A DNA stretch of 6,069 nt from an uncultured Collinsella sp. (lineage in GTDB: Bacteria; Actinomycetota; Coriobacteriia; Coriobacteriales; Coriobacteriaceae), in contig URYU01000106.1 in assembly GCA_900552155.1 (NCBI GenBank), positions 1-6,069 on the forward strand, in the 5' to 3' direction. Positions within the stretch are counted from its first letter, which is position 1. Each line of letters begins with the position of its first letter. The position numbers and the translations under genes were made by a program. The notes beneath the pieces are model-generated. The model ran no database searches. It was not told where the DNA came from and was given only the letters and a program-made list of their open reading frames with translations. Shown piece after piece: positions 1-5,491 of this stretch.

Positions 1-61
1 AGTGCTCATAGAGTCCCTCGAAGACCTCGCCGATTTCTTCGATCACTACCGCCAGGCGTAA
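1..61 (+). CDS. 3' end of an upstream gene, product unknown
   Basis: A reading frame open from the left edge ends at a TAA at 59-61. The 19 complete visible codons translate to VLIESLEDLADFFDHYRQA, an acidic, helix-prone C-terminal tail. A strong intrinsic terminator begins 22 bp after the stop, which supports this as the real end of a plus-strand gene. The visible part is too short to assign a family. Position 1 is the last base of a codon that starts outside the window. Confidence 0.55.
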   Translation, partial: VLIESLEDLADFFDHYRQA

Positions 62-82
62 CGGCAAAGGTAGACTGTAATG

Positions 83-120
83 AAACGGTCGGCCCGCAAC
101 GGATGCGGGCCGACCGTTTT
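83..120 (+). terminator. Intrinsic terminator of the upstream gene
   Basis: A perfect 15-bp inverted repeat has arms at 83-97 and 105-119 and a 7-nt loop (AACGGAT, 98-104). The core of the stem is G+C-rich (CGGTCGGCCCGC) and ends in a T run. It closes the upstream transcription unit, so the next gene cluster needs its own promoter. The A run on the left arm means it could also terminate in the opposite direction. Confidence 0.93.
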
Positions 121-189
121 CTGTCTAAGCCCGTGCTGTTAGCGCTTGTCTCGTTGAGCGGGCGAGGTTCGCGTGTGAGCGGTAAGTTC

Positions 190-206
190 TATTCCAAAAT
201 GGAATA
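190..206. promoter_or_regulatory. Palindromic operator candidate upstream of the catabolic cluster
   Basis: Perfect 7-bp arms TATTCCA (190-196) and TGGAATA (200-206) flank a 3-nt AAA centre. The inner part fits the LysR-type T-N11-A rule (T192 to A204), and its centre lies near -64 relative to the start predicted from the adjacent promoter. That is where LysR-type activators usually place their recognition site. The half-site TGGAAT recurs at 221-226, 21 bp or two helical turns downstream, just before the -35 box. An IclR-type or other dimeric regulator could also use such a palindrome. The palindrome is directly visible; the regulator identity is inference. Confidence 0.6.
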
Positions 207-225
207 CAGTGGGCTTAAGCTGGAA

Positions 226-255
226 TTGATGTCCGGGTACCTGCTTTTCTAGAAT
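226..255 (+). promoter_or_regulatory. Sigma70-type promoter for the amidohydrolase/ceramidase-like cluster
   Basis: A -35 box TTGATG (226-231) and a -10 box TAGAAT (250-255) are separated by 18 bp. Each is one or two mismatches from consensus. Transcription would start near 262, giving a leader of about 26 nt before the ATG at 288. It lies after the upstream terminator and directly downstream of the 190-206 palindrome, as expected for a regulated promoter. A second TGGAAT half-site overlaps the upstream edge of the -35 box. Confidence 0.6.
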
Positions 256-287
256 GTTTTCAACAAGATGAAAGGCGGTTCCAACCA

Positions 288-1322
288 ATGATTATCGATG
301 CAAATTCCTACTGGTTCGACGAGCACATCTTTCATGACGAGACGCTCTGCGAACAGTTTTTGGCCGAGGTACCCCGCGCCTATGACACCGAAGGCTATCT
401 AACCATGAATTCCGCCGGCAAACGACAGATCGTGATCGAGATGCCCGCCGGTTCTCCGGGTCTTAACTACATTGAGGGCGACTACCCCCTCGAGAAGCGC
501 TTGGCCGATATGGATGAGGCGGGGGTCGACAAGGCGATCCTCAAGCTCCCCGGTTGTCACGAGTGGATGTCGCTCGAGATGTGCCGGCGTTTCAACGACG
601 GTATGGCTGCTGACGCGAAGGCGTCAAGTGGCCGTCTGATTCCGCTTGTCGCTGTGCCGCCCTTTGGCACCAAAGCGAATTTGGAGGAGCTCGATCGCAG
701 GCTCGACGATGGTTTTGCGGGTGTGCAGCTCTGCGCTCACTACGGCAAGCGCTATCTCGACGACCAGGTCTTCTCGAGCTTTTTCGAGCACCTGAACGAA
801 CGCCATGTCACCGTTTACGTGCACCATGTTCCCGTGCCGGTCGAGAACGAATCGCTTCTCGCGTACGACAACCTTCGCCGCTCTTATGGCCGCTGCGTCG
901 ACCAAACTACGGCGATCGGCCGAGAGATCTTTGGCGATTTCTTTGAGCGCTACCCCAATATCAAGATGGTCCACTCCATGCTCGGCGGCGCATACTTTGC
1001 GTTCAAGGAGATGCTGCTGCCTCATGGTCCCAAGCGCCCTGATGCTTCGGGTCGCTTCCAGGCCGATATCGAGACGGTCTCCAAGCGTCTTGAGAACAAC
1101 GTCTATTTCGACATGTCCCATGCTCAGCCCTGGGGCGATACGCTGCTTGCCTGTGCGGTTGAAGTCCTTGGTGCAGACCATATTGTCTTTGGTACGAGTT
1201 ATCCCGTTAAACGCGAGTGGCTAACAGGGGGTGTCGCCTGCGTCCGCGCCACAGATTTAAGTGATACGGACAAGGACCTTATGCTTGGCGGCACGGCACA
1301 GCGCTTGTACGGCATCGAGTGA
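288..1322 (+). CDS. Amidohydrolase-2 (ACMSD-like) family protein with altered metal site
   Basis: This is a 344-residue soluble protein with the TIM-barrel fold of the amidohydrolase-2 family (ACMSD, gamma-resorcylate decarboxylase and related hydrolases and decarboxylases). Family landmarks are a beta1 start MIID; an acidic/Arg helix around 66-80; RLIPLVAVPP (116-125); GFAGVQL (142-148); LDDQVFSSFFEHL (157-169); VYVHH (176-180); VHSMLGG (228-234); and FGTSYP (301-306). Compared with ACMSD (Zn ligands H9, H11, H177, D294; catalytic H228), H179 and H229 are kept. The beta1 HxH is N6-S-Y8, and the barrel-end Asp is S304. It may therefore bind metal differently, work without metal, or be non-hydrolytic. 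The start is supported by AAAGGCGG about 9 nt upstream. It is the first gene of a run that continues 26 nt later. The family is clear; the substrate is unknown. Confidence 0.88.
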   Translation: MIIDANSYWFDEHIFHDETLCEQFLAEVPRAYDTEGYLTMNSAGKRQIVIEMPAGSPGLNYIEGDYPLEKRLADMDEAGVDKAILKLPGCHEWMSLEMCRRFNDGMAADAKASSGRLIPLVAVPPFGTKANLEELDRRLDDGFAGVQLCAHYGKRYLDDQVFSSFFEHLNERHVTVYVHHVPVPVENESLLAYDNLRRSYGRCVDQTTAIGREIFGDFFERYPNIKMVHSMLGGAYFAFKEMLLPHGPKRPDASGRFQADIETVSKRLENNVYFDMSHAQPWGDTLLACAVEVLGADHIVFGTSYPVKREWLTGGVACVRATDLSDTDKDLMLGGTAQRLYGIE

Positions 1323-1332
1323 GCGACAGATA

Positions 1333-1339
1333 AAGGAGG
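1333..1339 (+). promoter_or_regulatory. Ribosome binding site choosing the 1349 start
   Basis: AAGGAGG lies 9 nt before the ATG at 1349 and is a near-perfect Shine-Dalgarno. A second in-frame ATG at 1364 matches where the family homology begins (MKAGAARV), but its only purine-rich upstream stretch is too close. The 1349 start is therefore preferred. Confidence 0.75.
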
Positions 1340-1348
1340 GCGTTCGCC

Positions 1349-2617
1349 ATGGATAAGGGAGAGATGAAGGCCGGAGCCGCCCGGGTGGCCATTAACTTAG
1401 AGGACGTATTGCCGTTCGACGGTTTCGACGCACTCCGTCATGAAATCTTTGCCCGTGCCTTCGTGGTCGAAGGGATGGGGCGGCGCGCTTGCATCCTTTC
1501 ACTTGAGGTTACCTCGATCGCTCCGGCCCTACTCGTCGATCTGCGTGAGGTTGTCAAGGATGTCTCCAATTGCGACGGCGCCTTTTCTTGGGTGGTCCCG
1601 ACCCACACGTTTTCTGCGCCTCACGTGCGCACCCCTGGGCATCTGGCCGACACCGATGCCCGCGATCGAAATGAGCGCTATCGTGCCGCGCTCATCGCCG
1701 CGACACGCGCGGCCGTTGAGCAGGCGGTTGCGGGCATTCGCTCTGTCACGCTCGCCTCGGCGGAGGGCTACTGTCCTGTGAACGTTAACCGCGACATTGA
1801 GACACCGGCCGGCTGGTGGCTGGGAGTAGACCCCAAGGGGTTTGCCGACCACGCGATGCCCGTACTTGTCGCGAGGGATGCCGAGGACGGGCTCGTTGCC
1901 ATGCTTGCGACGGCTGATGTCCAGTCTTCCGTGCTCGACGGATCGCACGATTCTCAGGGGAAGCGCTTGGTGAGCGGGGACCTCTTTGGCTTTGCCGCCA
2001 TGGCTCTCGAGCGCGAATTGGGCGGAGTCGTGTTGCTGCTACCCGGTGCCGCGGGGGATCAGAGTCCGGCGGAGCGCGCCGTAACCGTTGCGTTCGATTC
2101 GACCGGGGCGAAGCAAACGTTAGATGCTCACGAGAGTGGATATCGCATGCTGCATCGACAGGGTCGCGCTATGAGCGATGCGTTGATTGAGGCCGTCCGT
2201 GCGGCGCGTGAGGACGATGCCATCGGCGTCGATGCTCGCACGGTCGACGTCCTTTTGCCCGCCCAGACGCGCGCCGACTTCTGCTCATTGGCCCCGCATC
2301 GAACTTATGAGTTTCATGCGGCAGGCGAACAGCGTACGAGGGTCTATTTACTTCGGCTGGGAAATGCCGAGTTCGTTGGTATCCAGCCCGAGGTTTCGAG
2401 CTCGTTTGGCGCCGCCGTGCGCGCCGCCCGATTCTGTCCCGTGCTCTTTGCCACGCTTGTCAACGGAGGGCAGAAGTATCTGCCGGCCCCCGATGCGTAC
2501 GAGAAAATCACCTATGAGGCCATGAACTCCGGTTTCGCCGCCGGTTCCCATGAGCGCCTCCTCCAAACCATCCTTGCCGCTTTAAACGCGGCGCGACAAA
2601 AAGGAGAACTTGCATGA
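1349..2617 (+). CDS. Neutral/alkaline ceramidase-like protein, degenerate active site
   Basis: This 422-residue protein belongs to the neutral/alkaline non-lysosomal ceramidase N-terminal domain family, which in characterised members hydrolyses an amide bond using Zn. Matching elements are GAARVAI near the N terminus (9-15), PTHTFSAP (84-91), NVNRD (145-149), PGAAGDQSP (232-240), IQPEVSSSFG (345-354) and the C-terminal YLPAPDAYEKITYE block (377-390). H86, N147/R148, S239 and E348 fit key family positions. The second His of THTHSG is F88, and the metal-ligand His of the NxxVH strand appears to be Q192. There is no signal peptide or membrane segment, and it lacks the large C-terminal domain of secreted ceramidases, so it is probably cytoplasmic. 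Its gene ends in an ATGA overlap with the next, a related but intact-looking paralogue, which suggests coupled translation and perhaps a hetero-complex. Activity on ceramide itself is unlikely to be its role; the substrate is unknown. Confidence 0.82.
   Translation: MDKGEMKAGAARVAINLEDVLPFDGFDALRHEIFARAFVVEGMGRRACILSLEVTSIAPALLVDLREVVKDVSNCDGAFSWVVPTHTFSAPHVRTPGHLADTDARDRNERYRAALIAATRAAVEQAVAGIRSVTLASAEGYCPVNVNRDIETPAGWWLGVDPKGFADHAMPVLVARDAEDGLVAMLATADVQSSVLDGSHDSQGKRLVSGDLFGFAAMALERELGGVVLLLPGAAGDQSPAERAVTVAFDSTGAKQTLDAHESGYRMLHRQGRAMSDALIEAVRAAREDDAIGVDARTVDVLLPAQTRADFCSLAPHRTYEFHAAGEQRTRVYLLRLGNAEFVGIQPEVSSSFGAAVRAARFCPVLFATLVNGGQKYLPAPDAYEKITYEAMNSGFAAGSHERLLQTILAALNAARQKGELA
2598..2607 (+). 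promoter_or_regulatory. Ribosome binding site inside the 3' end of the preceding gene
   Basis: AAAAAGGAGA lies in the last codons of the first ceramidase-like gene, with GGAG 7 nt before the ATG at 2614. Together with the 4-bp ATGA stop/start overlap (2614-2617), it indicates translational coupling of the two paralogues. The same 11-nt string AAAAAGGAGAA precedes the PTS gene at 3911-3921. Confidence 0.8.
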
Positions 2618-3732
2618 ATATCGGACATGCACGCCGCAAGATCACCCCGCAAGGCGACATCTATCTAATCGGATACCGTAACCTCCCCAACCGTCTGGAG
2701 CCTGCGACAGGCGTCCATGACGACGTCTTCGCCAACGCGATTCTTTTCCAACAGGACGACCGCGAAGTTTTTCTCTTCAACGCCGATGTTCTCGAGTTTG
2801 AGGAGAGCATGGCCGAGGAGGTTAAGACGATGCTCGCCGAGCGCTACGGAATCGACCGTGACTGCGTCCTGCTCTCCGCGACGCACGACCACACTTCGAT
2901 CGTCGCCTACCATCGCAGCTGGTGGACGGGAAAATTCAACGAGGACTACTATCGCTGGTTCCTCGATACCATCTGTCAATGCTTCGAAGAGTGCCGCGCC
3001 AACGCGCGACCTGCGACCTGTCGCATGGGCAAAAAAGTCATCACCGGTTTCTACGACAACCGCATCATTCCCGGTGAGCTTGCCGACAATGAGGTTATCG
3101 TGGTGTCGTTCTTCGATACCGAAGGCAAGCCATTTGCGGGCTTTGTGAACTGGGCGGTGCATTCCGCTTGCGTCGGACCCGACTGCACAGAGCTCACGAG
3201 CGAACTCGCCGGTCTTACCGGCAAAAAGCTCGCTCAGAGTCTTGGTTACTATCCGGCCATGGTCGTCGGTGCTGCTGGCGACTGTAGCGACCGCAATTTT
3301 CGCCAGGGACGCGGCATTCCCGAGGTTGAGCGTGTTTCGACCGGTCTTGCCGAGGCGATTTCCCAGATCAAGCTCGATTGCGAGGTCGTTCTTGACCGCA
3401 TCGAGCCTCAGACGTTCTATCACACCGTTGCCCGTGACGACTTTTCACTCACGCTTAAGTGTGCCGTCATCAGTCTGGGCGGCTTGCATCTCTTTGTGTT
3501 CCCGAGTGAACTCGGCAGCGACCTGGGCATTCGCATGAAGCGCGAATGTCCGGTCGAGGGAATAGTCTGCGGTTACACCAACGGCTATTTTGAGTATTTC
3601 CTTCCGGCACGCGAGTACGGCCTCTCCTTTGAGACCGAGCGTACTCAGATTCCCCAGGGCGAACCGGAACGTCTGTGTGACAAGTTCTGCCAGACGACGA
3701 GACTTCTCGGCGCAGCAGATTCGCGTCTGTAG
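2614..3732 (+). CDS. Neutral/alkaline ceramidase-like hydrolase, signature retained
   Basis: This 372-residue protein belongs to the same family as its upstream neighbour but is only distantly similar to it. Family elements are GHARRKITP (4-12), SATHDHTS (88-95; compare THTHSG), FYDNR (146-150; compare NVNR), NWAVHSA (179-185), VVGAAGDCSDRN (217-228), FPSELG (296-301; compare PGE) and GYTNGYFEYFLPAREYG (320-336). H91, H93, R150, H183, E299 and the C-terminal Tyr cluster all sit where Pseudomonas ceramidase places its Zn ligands or active-site residues, so a metal-dependent amidase-type hydrolase is plausible. It has no signal peptide and is probably cytoplasmic. It carries 14 cysteines, including CQCFEEC (121-127), CVGPDC (186-191) and CDKFC (355-359), unusual for the family and compatible with life without oxygen. 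It is shorter than typical members and ends soon after the Tyr/Pro block. The natural substrate is not deducible. Confidence 0.85.
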   Translation: MNIGHARRKITPQGDIYLIGYRNLPNRLEPATGVHDDVFANAILFQQDDREVFLFNADVLEFEESMAEEVKTMLAERYGIDRDCVLLSATHDHTSIVAYHRSWWTGKFNEDYYRWFLDTICQCFEECRANARPATCRMGKKVITGFYDNRIIPGELADNEVIVVSFFDTEGKPFAGFVNWAVHSACVGPDCTELTSELAGLTGKKLAQSLGYYPAMVVGAAGDCSDRNFRQGRGIPEVERVSTGLAEAISQIKLDCEVVLDRIEPQTFYHTVARDDFSLTLKCAVISLGGLHLFVFPSELGSDLGIRMKRECPVEGIVCGYTNGYFEYFLPAREYGLSFETERTQIPQGEPERLCDKFCQTTRLLGAADSRL

Positions 3733-3753
3733 GCCTGATTGCGTGATATGGGC

Positions 3754-3768
3754 CAATGAGGCTCATTG
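3754..3768. repeat. Small palindrome between the hydrolase genes and the PTS gene
   Basis: CAATGAG (3754-3760) and CTCATTG (3762-3768) form a perfect 7-bp inverted repeat around a single G. ATGG (3748-3751) and CCAT (3769-3772) add an outer 4-bp pairing with a 2-nt bulge on the left. No T run follows, so it is not a standard intrinsic terminator. It could be an operator or an mRNA hairpin separating the soluble-enzyme genes from the permease gene. Function is not established. Confidence 0.45.
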
Positions 3769-3893
3769 CCATGTGATCGGCATCTTCCATCTTCTCTGCC
3801 GTTCCCCATCCCGGGCGTACGTGCGTCCGCGGATTTCAAAGGGGGAAGCGGGTTCCTTGCCCTCCCACGTCGACTACGGAGGCATGAAATCGA

Positions 3894-3902
3894 TGCTATA
3901 CC
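3894..3902 (+). promoter_or_regulatory. Weak extended -10 promoter candidate before the PTS gene
   Basis: TGCTATACC has the TGn extension and a 4/6 match to TATAAT, but no convincing -35 box lies 16-18 bp upstream. A start near 3908 would leave a leader of about 18 nt. With no terminator between 3733 and 3925, read-through from the upstream genes is at least as likely. The rest of this gap shows only the palindrome at 3754-3768. Confidence 0.25.
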
Positions 3903-3910
3903 CCGCTCAG

Positions 3911-3920
3911 AAAAAGGAGA
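3911..3920 (+). promoter_or_regulatory. Ribosome binding site fixing the PTS start at 3926
   Basis: AAAAAGGAGA has its GGAG core 6 nt before the ATG at 3926. The protein then begins MKYQKLCDEIITKVGG, which is how EIIB domains of this family normally start. Earlier in-frame ATGs at 3884 and 3893 follow a GGAGG (3878-3882) but would add residues with no family match. Confidence 0.8.
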
Positions 3921-3925
3921 ATTCC

Positions 3926-5368
3926 ATGAAATACCAGAAGCTTTGCGATGAAATCATCACAAAGGTCGGGGGTCGAGACAATGTGTTAGACGTGAGCCAC
4001 TGCATTACGCGTCTCCGCTTCCACCTCAAGGATGAATCGCTCGCCCAGACCAATGAGCTTAAGGCGACGAAGGGCGTCGTTGACGTCATCCAGGCCGGCG
4101 GACAGTATCAGGTCGTGATTGGTGCCACTGTCGAGGCCGTCTACAACGACCTCGTTCAGATTGGCGGGTTCGACTCCAAACCCGCGCTCGATATCGATGA
4201 AGGCGACGACGTCAAAAAGAGCGATCCATTCTCGCGTCTGCTTGCCATCATCTCCGAGATTCTGCAACCGGTTCTTGGCGTGCTTATGGCCGGTGGCTTT
4301 ATCAAGTCGATGCTCGCGCTCTGCACGGTTGCCGGTTGGCTTGCCAAGGACAGCAATACGTATGTGACGCTCTCGGCAATCGGAGATTCGGTCTTCTATT
4401 ACTTTCCGCTAATCATTGGCTGGACGTCGGCCAAGAAGTTCGGACTTAAGCCCGTTATGGGAATGGCGCTCGGCGGTATCCTCGTCTACCCGACGCTCGT
4501 TGCCCTTATGGGCGGAGATCCGCTCTATACGCTCGGCGCCGGCACGGTCTTCGAGTCCAATGTCTACGGTGATATTTTTGGCATCCCGCTGATCATGCAG
4601 AATTACTCATCGACGATTCTGCCTGCGATCTTTATCGTCTGGATTGCCTCCAAGGTGCACAAGGCCCTTTCTAACGCGCTGCCCGCGCTTGTGAGCTCGT
4701 TCTTCTCCAACATCCTGACGCTCCTCATTTGCGGCATCCTTGGCCTGCTTGTGGTCGGTCCGGTCATGACGGTCCTCTCCAACATCGTTGCCCAGATCAT
4801 CTTGATGCTCATCAACTTCCAGCCCGCCATCGCCGGCTTCGTCTTCGGCACGTTCTGGAGCCTGCTCGTCATGTTCGGCCTGCACTGGGGTATCATCCCG
4901 CTGTGGTTTCTCGATGTCGCAACCTACGGCTATGACCTCATTAACCCGCTCGTGTATGCAGGCGGTTGTGCCATCGCCGGTGCTGTGCTTGGCATGGTCA
5001 TCCGAACCAAGGACTCCGAGGAAAATGCTGCCGTCAACATTCCCGCCCTTGTCTCTTCGATTTTCGGTGTCAACGAGCCTGCGCTTTACGCCATCTTGCT
5101 GCCGCGTAAGCGTCTTATGTGGGCAACCTTTATTTCCGCTGGTGTAGGCGGCGCCATTGCCGGCCTCATGGGTGCCAAACTCTATGCCTTCGGTGCCTCC
5201 GGCCCGCTCGGTTTCCCGAGCTTTATTAACCCTGCCGGCATCGACACGGGCTTTATCGGCCTTGTCATCTCCGGTGTGGTCGCTTTCGTTCTGGCTCTTG
5301 TCGCCGCTATGGCGATCGGTACCAGGAAGGACGAGGGCGGTAAGGCGCTCAACATCTCGGTGGACTAG
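3926..5368 (+). CDS. PTS beta-glucoside-type EIIBC permease, no IIA domain
   Basis: This 480-residue membrane transporter is from the glucose/beta-glucoside PTS superfamily. It takes up a sugar or glycoside and phosphorylates it during entry. The EIIB domain spans about 1-80, with the phosphorylated cysteine at C26 in DVSHCITRLRF. A charged linker (82-100) leads to the EIIC domain (about 105-465). EIIC has roughly ten hydrophobic segments, the GLHWGIIP motif with H320, and GVNEPALY (381-388), where Asn383 stands in place of the usual Thr of the GITEPA motif. No IIA domain is fused and none is encoded nearby, so phosphate must come from a IIA protein elsewhere (Crr-like) or from another EII. 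The start is set by a strong Shine-Dalgarno. It lies 193 bp downstream of the hydrolase genes, on the same strand, and ends just before a strong terminator, so it probably supplies their substrate. Sugar specificity cannot be read from the sequence. Confidence 0.93.
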   Translation: MKYQKLCDEIITKVGGRDNVLDVSHCITRLRFHLKDESLAQTNELKATKGVVDVIQAGGQYQVVIGATVEAVYNDLVQIGGFDSKPALDIDEGDDVKKSDPFSRLLAIISEILQPVLGVLMAGGFIKSMLALCTVAGWLAKDSNTYVTLSAIGDSVFYYFPLIIGWTSAKKFGLKPVMGMALGGILVYPTLVALMGGDPLYTLGAGTVFESNVYGDIFGIPLIMQNYSSTILPAIFIVWIASKVHKALSNALPALVSSFFSNILTLLICGILGLLVVGPVMTVLSNIVAQIILMLINFQPAIAGFVFGTFWSLLVMFGLHWGIIPLWFLDVATYGYDLINPLVYAGGCAIAGAVLGMVIRTKDSEENAAVNIPALVSSIFGVNEPALYAILLPRKRLMWATFISAGVGGAIAGLMGAKLYAFGASGPLGFPSFINPAGIDTGFIGLVISGVVAFVLALVAAMAIGTRKDEGGKALNISVD

Positions 5369-5388
5369 TCTGTCTGCGCACTTTAACT

Positions 5389-5429
5389 AAATATGCCTCG
5401 GACGGCGACGTGCCGCCCGAGGCATATTT
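5389..5429. terminator. Strong, probably bidirectional terminator between convergent genes
   Basis: A perfect 13-bp inverted repeat has arms AAATATGCCTCGG (5389-5401) and CCGAGGCATATTT (5417-5429). It is extended inward by CGGC/GCCG (5403-5406 and 5412-5415) across one mismatch, leaving a 5-nt loop. The T-rich tail TATTTGTGTTTT lies on the plus side, 20 bp after the PTS stop. On the minus strand the arm ends ATATTTAG, so the element can also stop transcripts from the convergent LysR-type gene. Confidence 0.9.
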
Positions 5430-5491
5430 GTGTTTTGTGCCGTTGTCAGCGTGTTTGCGGACACAAGTCTGCGGTTGTGGAGCAGCGGGGA

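Noticed and set aside
126..217. Inverted TAAGCCC (126-132) and GGGCTTA (211-217)
   Set aside because: Only 7 bp each and 78 bp apart, with the stronger palindrome lying between them; compatible with chance.
624..1181. 185-codon open frame antisense to the amidohydrolase gene
   Set aside because: There is no ribosome binding site and no family features, and the plus strand here encodes clear TIM-barrel motifs.
2665..3423. 252-codon open frame antisense to the second ceramidase-like gene
   Set aside because: It begins at a GTG without a Shine-Dalgarno, shows no recognisable domain, and lies wholly inside a well-supported gene. It is explained by codon bias in G+C-rich DNA.
3590..3925. Upstream extension of the PTS reading frame to an ATG at 3590
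   Set aside because: The extension overlaps the end of the preceding gene and translates to sequence with no PTS similarity. The EIIB domain and a strong Shine-Dalgarno set the start at 3926.
5457..5472. Small hairpin GCGGAC-ACAA-GTCTGC between the terminator and the LysR stop
   Set aside because: It is a 6-bp stem with a G-U pair and no T tract, next to a far stronger terminator. The rest of the gap 5430-5491 shows nothing else.
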